44,362 nucleotides of DNA from a virus, in IMG/VR virus record IMGVR_UViG_3300034104_003370, positions 1 to 44,362 of that record; one strand, 5' to 3'. Positions 29,188-36,321 of the stretch are shown here, piece by piece. The position numbers and the translations under genes are program-made. The notes under the pieces are model-generated. The model was not told where the DNA came from. It made no database searches and saw only the letters and a list, made by a program, of their open reading frames with translations. The stretch's first letter is position 1. Every line of letters starts with the position of its first letter.

Positions 29188-29408
29188 TGCTTACCGGAGA
29201 CAAGAAGATTGCGAAGCGTGGCCTGCGTGCGTGCGAGCAGTTCGCCCGTGACACCGGCCGTGATATCGATGCGGACCAGGGCTACATCATGCAGGATTTG
29301 GTGGTTAGCATCCTGCATCTGTGCGATCAGGAGGGTTGCGATCCTGCCGCGTTCATGCAGAAGGCGTTGAAGAAGTTCTATGACACCCTAGTTGAGGAGG
29401 ACTACTGA
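29187..29408 (+). CDS. small early protein
   Basis: A 73-residue helical protein beginning MLTGDKKIAKRGLRACEQFA and continuing GYIMQDLVVSILHLCDQEGC. TGATG overlaps on both sides. A GTG at 29184 is an unlikely alternative start. Function unknown. Confidence 0.64.
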   Translation: MLTGDKKIAKRGLRACEQFARDTGRDIDADQGYIMQDLVVSILHLCDQEGCDPAAFMQKALKKFYDTLVEEDY

Positions 29409-29638
29409 TGTCGGATGCCGTAGCGCAGAAGCAGCCGGGCGTGTACTCGTTCGATGCGGACACCCTGCGATTCCTGGCCGATGCCTTGGAGGAGGCGGCC
29501 GAGGTGGCTGACAAGCGGGACCAGGAGACTGCCATCCAGTCTGCGAGGAAGCCGAAGAATCTGTTTGCTACCGGGGCGTTACTGCGTGAGTACGTCCGTC
29601 AGTTCAGGACCGATGCGAATGCTATGGAGGATCGATGA
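29408..29638 (+). CDS. small early protein
   Basis: A 76-residue helical protein starting MSDAVAQKQPGVYSFDADTL, with RFLADALEEAAEVADKRDQE. ATGA coupling to the next gene. Function unknown. Confidence 0.64.
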   Translation: MSDAVAQKQPGVYSFDADTLRFLADALEEAAEVADKRDQETAIQSARKPKNLFATGALLREYVRQFRTDANAMEDR

Positions 29639-29991
29639 CCGATAGCGTGCGTGACCGCGCCTTTGATAGCGAGTTCTTTGCGGAGTATGCCGATCAGATC
29701 AAGAACGCTCGCTCTCTCGCCGGGGCCCTGGCCGACATGGACTATGCCACCCGCAACGGCACCTCCCATGAGGTGCGGCTCGCATGGCTTCAGTTCTATG
29801 ATCTTGCCGGCCCGATCCTGACCGGCAAGTTCATTGCGTCCGGCGCATGGCGGGACTACTGCCCAGACATTGACGACGAAACAGATACGGATTCCCGAGC
29901 CACGTTATGGACGGACGGCAGCCAGCGTGTCGTTGCTCAAACGCTATTCGTCCAGGAGATGCCGTGCGACATGACGTTCACGGTGGAATAA
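29635..29991 (+). CDS. early protein
   Basis: A 118-residue acidic protein beginning MTDSVRDRAFDSEFFAEYAD. Helical for the first 80 residues, then beta (RATLWTDGSQRVVAQTLFVQ). No family recognised. It is followed by two very short membrane peptides. Confidence 0.65.
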   Translation: MTDSVRDRAFDSEFFAEYADQIKNARSLAGALADMDYATRNGTSHEVRLAWLQFYDLAGPILTGKFIASGAWRDYCPDIDDETDTDSRATLWTDGSQRVVAQTLFVQEMPCDMTFTVE

Positions 29992-30001
29992 GGAGGGGCC
30001 G

Positions 30002-30112
30002 ATGTACAGGGAGGTACTACAGGTCATGCATGTCATCGCGACGTGCATCCTGATGTTGATTGCGGGCCAGTTAAAAGACATTTGTTTGCGTATACTTATG
30101 GAGGTTAAGTGA
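30002..30112 (+). CDS. 36-residue membrane peptide
   Basis: ATG at 30002 after AAGGAGGGG. Product MYREVLQVMHVIATCILMLI, then AGQLKDICLRILMEVK: one hydrophobic helix (about residues 7-22) and a basic tail. Stop overlaps the next ATG as TGATG. Small single-span peptides in phages may be holins, antiholins or superinfection-exclusion proteins; here the role is unknown. Confidence 0.5.
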   Translation: MYREVLQVMHVIATCILMLIAGQLKDICLRILMEVK

Positions 30113-30186
30113 TGTCGCCATTGGCAGACTTTGTGGTGGGCAGTGTGATCGTGGTCGCTGTGATTCTCTTTGCATCCGGGAGGTAG
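30112..30186 (+). CDS. 24-residue membrane peptide
   Basis: Product MSPLADFVVGSVIVVAVILF plus ASGR: almost entirely one transmembrane helix. Coupled as TGATG to the preceding peptide, and followed 1 nt later by the recombinase ATG. It could be functional or only a translational bridge to the recombinase. Confidence 0.42.
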   Translation: MSPLADFVVGSVIVVAVILFASGR

Positions 30187-30187
30187 C

Positions 30188-30964
30188 ATGATCTACGGGT
30201 ACTGCCGGGTATCGACGGACGATCAGTCGATCAGTCTGGACAACCAGCGGCAGGAACTGGAGGCCCATGCCGAGAAGCATGGCCGGAAGATTGACCGCAT
30301 CTTTCTGGACGAGGATGTCTCTGGCAAGGTGCCCCTGCGTGACCGACCCCAGGGGAAAGTCATGTGGGATTTGCTGGAGAAGGGGGACCTCGTCCTCGTC
30401 ACCAAGCTAGACCGTGGCTGGCGTAACACCGCCGATGCGGCCGGCACCCTGGCCACTTGGCGGCAGTACGGGGTGAAGCTCTCCATCCTGGACTTCCCCA
30501 TCGACACGGCCACGGACGAGGGGGAGATGATGTTCTGCCAGTTCGCAAGCTGGGCACAGTACGAACGCAAGCGGATCGGCCGGCGGGTGTCCGATGCCTT
30601 CGGCTACCTGAAGCGGAACGGCAAACCCTACGCTGGCACTCGTCCCTTTGGCTGGGTGCGGGGGGATAAGGAGTGGGTGCCGTGCGAACGCGAGCGTGTA
30701 CTAGGCAACCGCGTAGTAGACATGCGGGACCGGGGCATGTCCTGGAATGCGATCACCCTCTGCCTTTGCCGCGAGGGCGTGCGGAAGCCGGCGACGAAAA
30801 AGACTTCTTCGGGTTGGTATCACCCGCCCTGTGTGCGTAGCCTGTGCCGCGCGGCGAGAGCCGGATATCCAACTGTTCCGCAAGCGTCTTGGCTAGGCGC
30901 GCAGCCCGAAGAGACGCCACCCGCAGCGGTATCTCATGGTCCTCTGACAGCGTCCGCAGGGTAG
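30188..30964 (+). CDS. serine recombinase (resolvase/invertase family)
   Basis: A 258-residue protein. The N-terminal catalytic domain opens MIYGYCRVSTDDQS, with the nucleophile at S9 in Y-x-R-V-S, then VTKLDRGWRN with R76 and R79, and YERKRIGRRVSDA on the long E-helix. A C-terminal HTH-like segment (VVDMRDRGMSWNAITLCL) is followed by a short tail; this is smaller than a large serine integrase. It may invert or resolve DNA, or act as a regulator. Its last 212 bp overlap the sigma gene on the opposite strand. Confidence 0.88.
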   Translation: MIYGYCRVSTDDQSISLDNQRQELEAHAEKHGRKIDRIFLDEDVSGKVPLRDRPQGKVMWDLLEKGDLVLVTKLDRGWRNTADAAGTLATWRQYGVKLSILDFPIDTATDEGEMMFCQFASWAQYERKRIGRRVSDAFGYLKRNGKPYAGTRPFGWVRGDKEWVPCERERVLGNRVVDMRDRGMSWNAITLCLCREGVRKPATKKTSSGWYHPPCVRSLCRAARAGYPTVPQASWLGAQPEETPPAAVSHGPLTASAG

Positions 30965-31373
30965 AGCCACCCATAAACCTGTCGGTGGCGATCTCCCGGT
31001 CTTCGACGGGCAGGTCTTCGATGGCAATCCGCAGGTGATCTAGCTGGTCGAACTCCGGCATCAGATCGGCCGCCTCCTGCAGACTGATCTTCGTCAGCCC
31101 AGGCTGGCGGGTCGCACGCTTGATGTGCTTCAGCATGGAGTTGAGAATCGCCCTGGCGAAGTACGCCTTGGGGTAGGGCAGCCGGCTCTTATCGTACGTG
31201 CGGGCAGCCTTGCACAGGGCGAGGTATCCCTCCCCCTCCAGGTCTGCAAGGTAGACAGACCGCTGCCAGTGCGGGCGGTTCTGTAGGAAGTACCGGCCGA
31301 GTATCTGGACGAGCGGCTGGTATTCAGTAACCAGACCTTGTCTGTACTTTGATAGCCGCGATCTCTTGGTCAT
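30753..31373 (-). CDS. phage sigma-70-family factor
   Basis: A 206-residue protein with sigma region 2 at about 15-90 (LVQILGRYFLQNRPHW; YLADLEGEGYLALCKAARTY; YFARAILNSMLKHIKRATR) and region 4 at about 115-168 (IEDLPVEDREIATDRFMGGS, TLRTLSEDHEIPLRVASLRA). No region 3 or 1 is seen. It should bind host RNA polymerase core and direct it to phage promoters. ATG at 31373 lies inside the upstream gene (50-nt overlap). The part encoding region 4 overlaps the recombinase on the other strand. Confidence 0.82.
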   Translation of the reverse strand: MTKRSRLSKYRQGLVTEYQPLVQILGRYFLQNRPHWQRSVYLADLEGEGYLALCKAARTYDKSRLPYPKAYFARAILNSMLKHIKRATRQPGLTKISLQEAADLMPEFDQLDHLRIAIEDLPVEDREIATDRFMGGSTLRTLSEDHEIPLRVASLRAARLAKTLAEQLDIRLSPRGTGYAHRAGDTNPKKSFSSPASARPRGKGRG

Positions 31374-31551
31374 GCTTATCCAGTCTCACCTCATGCTCCT
31401 CCAGTGTTTCGCGTAGCTCTCGCACCAGATCGGGCAACTCTTCCACGCTCTTCGCGATCACCGCGACCTTGGCATGGATCGACATGGCCCACGGCACCAC
31501 TGCCGCAGCCACGGAGATACCGATCATCCACAGTTCAGCCGATTCACTCAT
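31324..31551 (-). CDS. small membrane protein with coiled coil, lysis accessory candidate
   Basis: A 75-residue protein. A hydrophobic helix (WMIGISVAAAVVPWAMSI, about 8-25) is followed by a long coiled coil (VEELPDLVRELRETLEEHEV, about 37-56). This is the layout of phage holin-associated or spanin-like proteins and of XhlA-type haemolysins. It overlaps both neighbours. Inferred lysis role is tentative. Confidence 0.7.
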   Translation of the reverse strand: MSESAELWMIGISVAAAVVPWAMSIHAKVAVIAKSVEELPDLVRELRETLEEHEVRLDKHDQEIAAIKVQTRSGY

Positions 31552-31783
31552 CGCGCATCCCCGAAAAAATCATGCGACACAATATGCTGCCGGCGGCAGG
31601 ATGTAGCTGGCCCTCATGGACATGCAGCGCCACCATCTTGGCTGCATCTTCGGCTTCGTCGGGGGGATATTCGTAGACATGGGTATGCCCGTCGTACGTG
31701 CAGGCGAGGCGGATCACAGTGCGTCGAACGCCTCCGTCCTCAGTCGTCGTAAATTCAAACCGTGGCTGCGGTTGTTTAACCAT
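31544..31783 (-). CDS. small hypothetical protein
   Basis: A 79-residue protein starting MVKQPQPRFEFTTTEDGGVR, beta-rich at first (RLACTYDGHTHVYEYPPDE), then helical. It overlaps the next gene by 8 nt and the preceding one by 70 nt, long for this phage. Weak ribosome binding site. Function unknown. Confidence 0.6.
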   Translation of the reverse strand: MVKQPQPRFEFTTTEDGGVRRTVIRLACTYDGHTHVYEYPPDEAEDAAKMVALHVHEGQLHPAAGSILCRMIFSGMRDE

Positions 31784-32115
31784 CGGATGATCCAGGCTGA
31801 GATCAAGTTAATAAGTATCGGAAGTACAATCACTAAGAACACGGACCCGCACTCGTAGCGTCGGGCGTACTCTTCCCGTATCTGCTTGCGGAATGCCGGG
31901 GCATCCACCTCCCCCTCTGGCGACAGCATGATGGCGATGAGCGCGACCTTCCTGGCATGACTGCTGATCCTGTTGGCCCTGGTGCGGCGTACGCATTCGG
32001 CTGCGACTTTGCTGGCTTCTGTTGGCATGGCACTCGTCACCACTTCTCCCAGCATGCGACTGAAGTATTCCGCAGCTACCTTGCTGGCTTCGCTGGGCAC
32101 GTCCCGTCCTTGCAT
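31714..32115 (-). CDS. membrane protein with internal repeat
   Basis: A 133-residue protein. The N-terminal half repeats SEASKVAAEYFSRM and TEASKVAAECVRRT; a third related piece is SHARKVALIAIML. One membrane span near the end (VFLVIVLPILINLISAWIIRWL region, about 93-114) is followed by a basic tail. Possibly a lysis or membrane accessory protein. Confidence 0.65.
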   Translation of the reverse strand: MQGRDVPSEASKVAAEYFSRMLGEVVTSAMPTEASKVAAECVRRTRANRISSHARKVALIAIMLSPEGEVDAPAFRKQIREEYARRYECGSVFLVIVLPILINLISAWIIRWLNNRSHGLNLRRLRTEAFDAL

Positions 32116-32321
32116 GCGGCCTTGGTCTTACACTTGCAATCGGGAGGGCAGGGGCAGGGGGTCTGGTGTCCGTCGCCGTGGGTGATCACGCCGTTCCGGC
32201 ACAGGCCGCAGCACTTCTTCACCACGGGCTCGGCCTGGGTGTTGATCACGTACGCTGCTCGCACCGCCACGGCTGCGGTGTAATCGACCGGCGCGAACAG
32301 GAGGAGCAGGCTAGTCACCAT
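32076..32321 (-). CDS. small secreted cysteine-rich protein
   Basis: An 81-residue protein with a hydrophobic start (MVTSLLLLFAPVDYTAAVAV) that looks like a signal sequence and a C-terminal half with nine cysteines (CCGLCRNG; CPCPPDCKCKTKAACKDGTC). Probably exported and metal- or disulfide-bound. Overlaps the neighbour genes by about 11 and 40 nt. Confidence 0.66.
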   Translation of the reverse strand: MVTSLLLLFAPVDYTAAVAVRAAYVINTQAEPVVKKCCGLCRNGVITHGDGHQTPCPCPPDCKCKTKAACKDGTCPAKPAR

Positions 32322-33261
32322 GTTTCAGTAGCCCTATGGTGCCGTAATCTGGGAGCCGCTGCGGGGGGTAGCCGTCGATTGAACCGTAAATCCAACAGTC
32401 CCCTGACGAGACGCAGACATCGAAGTCTTCTGCAGACGTGAGGATCATGCCGGGCACCCACTCTCCGTACTCTTTGGGCCATGCCTTCGGCTGTTGGTTC
32501 CACGCACCCCAGCTATTGGCAATCATCCAGACACGGAAGGGGAAGATTTCTTTGGAGTCATCTACCCCAACGATAGCCATGTCGTGATTCCACCCACGCG
32601 GTGTGCGGTAGTGGATGCCACGCTTGTCGGAGTCGGCTGACCAGGATGCGTTCTGCCCTGAGTGGGCGGCATACCCGTTGACGATGGCGTCCAGCAGTTC
32701 ATCCTGCGTGCGGACCAGGGTGATGACGCCGACCCGGTTCTGCTGGCAGAGGTCCTGTACCTCGCGGGGCACACCAGACGATCCCCACTTGGCACCGATG
32801 GCGCTGTTGTACTTGGTGAGATTGACTATCCCGTAGTCGGTGCGAGCGAGGAAGCCAACGTCCCGCTCAAACCGGGAAGCCTTGGCCGGCGACATCCCCT
32901 GTCCACCGTGGCCACGCGCCCCGTACGTGGGCTCGGTCGCCCCCTTCTTAAACCAATCTTCCGGCTCATGCTTCACCAGGATTTCGACGGCGCGCGTCAC
33001 ATCCCGTGCGTTCCGGCTACCGTGGGAGACGCAGTCCCCTGTGGTCTGGGCTTCTGTAAAGCAGGAACTGTCCAGCTTCTTGGCGTACTGCCAGAGCAGG
33101 GCCCGCTTGCCGATGCCTGACCCGCGGATGTTGGGCTCGCGAAAGTACTGGTACTTCTGAGTCTCTAAGAATTCGTGCTTCTCCCGCTCGTTCGGCACGT
33201 AGCCGGTGAGCCCGTCGTCGTATGCACGGAGAATGGAGACGGGGTTATCGAAGTCAGCCAC
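32311..33261 (-). CDS. papain-like (C1-type) cysteine protease
   Basis: A 316-residue protein with the papain-family active site: Q72 and C77 in AQTTGDCVSHGSRNARD, H226 in GWNHDMAIVG, and N249 in ANSWG. No signal peptide or long propeptide is evident. Papain-like enzymes are uncommon in phages. With a subtilisin and an HExxH protein nearby and no endolysin found, it may help degrade the host envelope, process virion proteins or cut host targets. The catalytic call is firm; the role is not. Confidence 0.85.
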   Translation of the reverse strand: MADFDNPVSILRAYDDGLTGYVPNEREKHEFLETQKYQYFREPNIRGSGIGKRALLWQYAKKLDSSCFTEAQTTGDCVSHGSRNARDVTRAVEILVKHEPEDWFKKGATEPTYGARGHGGQGMSPAKASRFERDVGFLARTDYGIVNLTKYNSAIGAKWGSSGVPREVQDLCQQNRVGVITLVRTQDELLDAIVNGYAAHSGQNASWSADSDKRGIHYRTPRGWNHDMAIVGVDDSKEIFPFRVWMIANSWGAWNQQPKAWPKEYGEWVPGMILTSAEDFDVCVSSGDCWIYGSIDGYPPQRLPDYGTIGLLKHGD

Positions 33262-33694
33262 CGCTCTGCCTCGCTACTTCCAGGCAGGCGTCTGCAATCT
33301 TCTTCGACAACTCTCCGGTGAGCGGCGCGGAGTCCAGTGAGTAGTACTTGGCCAGCACCTCTTCGACTGCGGTGTCCAAGCCCTTGTACTTACCGGGTAG
33401 ATCGGTCCCGCCTGCGGCAAGCACCAGAGCGTCACGGTAAACCTGACGCCAGATCACTGTGGTGGTGATCTTCTGGCCACCGTCGCGCTTTACTACGTCA
33501 GCCAAGGCCCGGTAAAGCCCGGCGACTTTTGCCCTGTCGGCGGAGGAGGCGTCCGCGAGGGCAGCTGCGACGGGACCAGTCGGCCTCGCCGCAGGCGGGA
33601 ACATGAAACTATACACACAGAACAAGGCGGCTGCGGTGAGCAGGATGTTCTTCACTGCTTCACCTGCAGTAACACGGCCAGCAGTTGGTTGCAT
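33254..33694 (-). CDS. membrane-anchored protein, lysis module candidate
   Basis: A 146-residue protein. ATG at 33694 has GGAGGTGG upstream; the longer frame to 34021 is rejected because it lies inside the subtilisin gene. One N-terminal span (VKNILLTAAALFCVYSFMF, about 14-32), then a helical periplasm-like domain (YRALADVVKRDGGQKITTTV). Overlaps the protease gene by 8 nt. No family recognised. Confidence 0.7.
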   Translation of the reverse strand: MQPTAGRVTAGEAVKNILLTAAALFCVYSFMFPPAARPTGPVAAALADASSADRAKVAGLYRALADVVKRDGGQKITTTVIWRQVYRDALVLAAGGTDLPGKYKGLDTAVEEVLAKYYSLDSAPLTGELSKKIADACLEVARQSGG

Positions 33695-33870
33695 GCTGTC
33701 ACCACCTCCTGCGTCCTGGAGTGGGTGCGAATCTTCACCACCGCTTCGATGTCCTTCAGCACCTGGGGCTTGGAGGCTGGGAACTGAATCCCACTCAGCA
33801 CTGACGGGAGGTAGGCCCAGACAGCCACGGCTACGAGGAGGGCGACCGAGATGATTTGAACAGTGGTCAC
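33652..33870 (-). CDS. small membrane protein, lysis module candidate
   Basis: A 72-residue protein with one span (VQIISVALLVAVAVWAYLPS, about 4-23) and a helical tail (VLKDIEAVVKIRTHSRTQEV). Starts in ATGA with the subtilisin stop and overlaps the next membrane gene by 43 nt. The pair of overlapping single-span genes recalls spanin or holin pairs. Confidence 0.65.
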   Translation of the reverse strand: MTTVQIISVALLVAVAVWAYLPSVLSGIQFPASKPQVLKDIEAVVKIRTHSRTQEVVTACNQLLAVLLQVKQ

Positions 33871-34805
33871 AGAATTTTCGCTCCCGGTATGTAGATCGTG
33901 ATGCCACTAGGGGTGGCTTTGATCTCGTAATGCATGAGCTTGTGGGGATCGACAAGCCCCCAGCCGTAGACATCGTCGTGTCCATCGGCGCCGGCGTCCT
34001 TGCACGTCTTCGACAGGGCATCGATCACATGCTTGTGATCTACCTTCTCGCCTTCCTGTTTGGCCGACGAGATGTACAACGCAAGGACACCGGCTACGAA
34101 CGGCGCTGCCATGCTGGTGCCACTGATCGTGGCGTACCCATTCTGCAGCCAAGTGCTGGTGATGTCGGAACCCGGGGCGGCGACGACGATCTCCTTCCCA
34201 CGGGAGGAGAACTCGCATGCCTGCCCGCTCTTATCAACCGCACCGACACCGATGGTTTCACGGAAGGCGGCGGGATAGTTCACCGCACCACCGTCATTCC
34301 CCGCCGCACAGACGACGACGATGCCCTGCTCGTAGGCTTCCTTAATCGCGGTGTGCAGGTGATCGTCTGGCCGGGAGGAACCAAGGGACATGGAGATGAT
34401 GTCCACTCCGATCTCCGTGGCATAGCGGACGGCCTCCGCCACTGAGTCGTTGCTGCCCATGCCGGAGTGACCCAGCACCTTCAATGAGTGAATCTTGCAC
34501 TTGGGCGCGATCCCCTTGGCGTTGCCCGTCGCGGCGCCGATGACGCCGGCACAGTGTGTCCCATGACCAAGCGTGTCGTAGATGTCCGAGTCGCTGGTGA
34601 AGTTCCGGTAGTCCACCACCACATCCTTCAGGGCGTAGTGCGGGGCGACACCGGAATCCACAACTGCCACCACCACCCCCTCGCCCTGGCTCTTCTTCCA
34701 GAGGGCAGGGACTCCGTACGATGACACACCCCAGTCCACTCCCTCGCTTTGAGCGGCGAGCGGATGGGCGGTCACACGGTACGGTGGGAGGTGGACGTAG
34801 CTCAC
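33867..34805 (-). CDS. subtilisin-family (S8) serine protease
   Basis: A 312-residue protease with a complete triad: D50 in VAVVDSG, H81 in GHGTHCAG, S231 in SGTSMAAP, and oxyanion N170 in AAGND. There is no signal peptide. Residues 6-9 (LPPY, then RV) resemble the LIPY-type N-terminal extension of intracellular subtilisins, which blocks the active site until cleaved. This suggests a protease made inactive in the cytoplasm and activated at a set time. Starts in ATGA with the upstream gene. Confidence 0.9.
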   Translation of the reverse strand: MSYVHLPPYRVTAHPLAAQSEGVDWGVSSYGVPALWKKSQGEGVVVAVVDSGVAPHYALKDVVVDYRNFTSDSDIYDTLGHGTHCAGVIGAATGNAKGIAPKCKIHSLKVLGHSGMGSNDSVAEAVRYATEIGVDIISMSLGSSRPDDHLHTAIKEAYEQGIVVVCAAGNDGGAVNYPAAFRETIGVGAVDKSGQACEFSSRGKEIVVAAPGSDITSTWLQNGYATISGTSMAAPFVAGVLALYISSAKQEGEKVDHKHVIDALSKTCKDAGADGHDDVYGWGLVDPHKLMHYEIKATPSGITIYIPGAKIL

Positions 34806-35164
34806 TCCTCCTCCCGGAGCAGGGCTCGCAGGATGGCGACCACCAGCGGGACTATCGTCTCAGCCACCAGCTTCCAGTCGATGGCCAGGGCCTGGACCTC
34901 TGATCCACACTGGAGAATCTGCACCTCGCGAGACGGAGTGACGGTCGTATCGTCAGTGAAGTAGTCGTAGATGTCGTCGTACGACAGGACCTTGGGCTGC
35001 GTGGCCTCCGCTTCCAGGATCGGGATCACGATGCGGGCGATCTTGTCCGCGATCTCCCACTGCTGGATGTACGGCAGGTCCTTGGAGTACCCCTTGGCGA
35101 TGTCAACAATCTGGAGCAGCTGCGACTGGTGCGCAAGCAACCACTTAAGAACCTTCAGATTCAT
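34802..35164 (-). CDS. hypothetical protein beside the subtilisin
   Basis: A 120-residue protein starting MNLKVLKWLLAHQSQLLQIV at 35164, after a G-rich ribosome binding site. Helical, with a hydrophobic C-terminal helix (LVAETIVPLVVAILRALL). Coupled by ATGA to the protease. It could be an inhibitor, a membrane guide or a holin-like partner of the protease; none is proven. Confidence 0.66.
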   Translation of the reverse strand: MNLKVLKWLLAHQSQLLQIVDIAKGYSKDLPYIQQWEIADKIARIVIPILEAEATQPKVLSYDDIYDYFTDDTTVTPSREVQILQCGSEVQALAIDWKLVAETIVPLVVAILRALLREEE

Positions 35165-35522
35165 CCTGTCCCCCCTGATCTTGCGAATAGGCATAGTCCA
35201 ATACCGCCATGGCGACGATGGCATGGCCGGCGATGTCGGCCAGTGTTTCCCTAATAGATGAATGTCCCAGCGGGCCGGTGAGCCGGCGGCACTTTTCCCC
35301 GATCCTGGCGACCTGATAGACCCACGGTTCTATCCCCTGTTCCGCCACCCCCAGGGCGTTAGACAGGGGGTTTTCCCGGCACCCGTAGTAGCCACGCTTC
35401 CTGGTCAGGAGGGCATGGAGCATGTCGCAGATTGGCTTGTACGGGTCACCATTCGACGGTTCGGCTGGCCTTTTGGATGCGTCCATATTCAGACCAGAAA
35501 CTGGGGTGATGCCACGGATCAT
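35145..35522 (-). CDS. small protein with Nmad/DUF6378-like end
   Basis: A 125-residue protein. ATG at 35522 follows GAGGAGGA; the frame is open to 35579. The C-terminal half has VARIGEKCRRLTGPLGHSSI and RETLADIAGHAIVAMAVLDY, reminiscent of the R-x-x-x-L...ES-x-DTL-x-DLAGY-A-x-x-A pattern in nucleotide-modification-associated and MazG-like helical proteins. A role in nucleotide metabolism is possible but unproven. Confidence 0.6.
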   Translation of the reverse strand: MIRGITPVSGLNMDASKRPAEPSNGDPYKPICDMLHALLTRKRGYYGCRENPLSNALGVAEQGIEPWVYQVARIGEKCRRLTGPLGHSSIRETLADIAGHAIVAMAVLDYAYSQDQGGQDESEGS

Positions 35523-35790
35523 CGCTGTCCTCCTCCTCGTCATTGAGCCAGACCACCCGGCCGTGAGCCCACTCCTCACAGAGGGTGTCCAGCATTAGGT
35601 ATTGGTTTAAGTCATCCCTGATCCAGATCGTCGCCTTCTCCAAATCGTCGTCCATGTCGAAGTAACCGAGGGCACCGTCCATCTTGGCCGCAGGCTTTAG
35701 GTAAATCCGCACCGGGAACTGCAGCGGGAACCGCCGGCTGGCCCACGTCCGAAACCGCCGAATGAATTTCTTCCGCAAAACGTCGGACAT
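35446..35790 (-). CDS. conserved hypothetical, metallopeptidase-like EEWAH motif
   Basis: A 114-residue protein. Start at 35790 has GAGG 9 nt upstream. Motifs: LGYFDMDDDLEKATIWIRDD, CEEWAHGRVVW (71-81), then DDPWHHPSFWSEYGRI (90-105). The combination E-E-W-A-H plus later His and Glu residues (H94, H95, E101) in a short basic protein looks like a small metal-dependent peptidase or metal-binding fold. It overlaps the nuclease gene by 179 nt. Confidence 0.66.
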   Translation of the reverse strand: MSDVLRKKFIRRFRTWASRRFPLQFPVRIYLKPAAKMDGALGYFDMDDDLEKATIWIRDDLNQYLMLDTLCEEWAHGRVVWLNDEEEDSDDPWHHPSFWSEYGRIQKASRTVEW

Positions 35791-36082
35791 CGGACAGCCT
35801 CACCAGCGCCAGCCACTCCTCGCCGTTGCGTTTATGCAGGACGACGGGCACCTTCCCCTTGCCGTCACGGACGGCCTGCTCCATCCACACGTAGGGGTTG
35901 CCCCGCTCCGTGTTCTTTACCTCTAGGTGAATGGTCGTGATGGGCTGGACCACATCCGGGGAATCCGTTCCGCCCGCAAATTGCTGGCCTCTGCGACAGG
36001 TGGCTGGGTCCAGCTGCAGGGCTTCCGCCCAGGCGGCTGCTGCCATGCGCTCCCCTCTTGCTCCCTTGGCGCGGCTGTTCAT
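35612..36082 (-). CDS. PD-(D/E)XK nuclease, Holliday-junction-resolvase-like
   Basis: A 156-residue protein starting MNSRAKGARGERMAAAAWAE at 36082 (ATGA with upstream gene). Catalytic elements: E11 in helix 1, S-P-D43 in GGTDSPDVV, and IHLEVKNTE with E54 and K56, then W-x-EQAVRDG. The set fits resolvase-type phage endonucleases. Roughly the last 55 residues read through into the next gene and look unlike the family, so the true end may have shifted through a lost stop. Confidence 0.8.
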   Translation of the reverse strand: MNSRAKGARGERMAAAAWAEALQLDPATCRRGQQFAGGTDSPDVVQPITTIHLEVKNTERGNPYVWMEQAVRDGKGKVPVVLHKRNGEEWLALVRLSDVRRFAEEIHSAVSDVGQPAVPAAVPGADLPKACGQDGRCPRLLRHGRRFGEGDDLDQG

Positions 36083-36321
36083 CGCTCCCACCTCGCACAA
36101 CGCCCAGAGAAATCCCTGGATTCCACAATGTTGACTTCGGGGAACTGCTCGGACACCAGCTTGCACAGTTCGGTGAGTGGCTTCTTGTTCAGTACCTTCT
36201 CGTTCTTGCTCACCCACGAACCGACCTGACCCCACTGGGTGAAGTCACGCCCGCTGCCGAGCGTCGGCCAGTAGACGGTCACCTGAAAGCTCGTCCCCTT
36301 CCAATAGCCGCCGGCACTCAT
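36079..36321 (-). CDS. small basic protein between two nuclease-like genes
   Basis: An 80-residue protein starting MSAGGYWKGTSFQVTVYWPT. Small beta start, then a helical and basic end (ELCKLVSEQFPEVNIVESRD). ATGA overlaps on both sides. Function unknown; possibly DNA-binding. Confidence 0.62.
   Translation of the reverse strand: MSAGGYWKGTSFQVTVYWPTLGSGRDFTQWGQVGSWVSKNEKVLNKKPLTELCKLVSEQFPEVNIVESRDFSGRCARWER

Noticed and set aside
33694-34021. Longer start for the membrane protein at 33254-33694
   Set aside because: The upstream extension lies wholly in another frame of the subtilisin gene, and the ATG at 33694 has a strong ribosome binding site.
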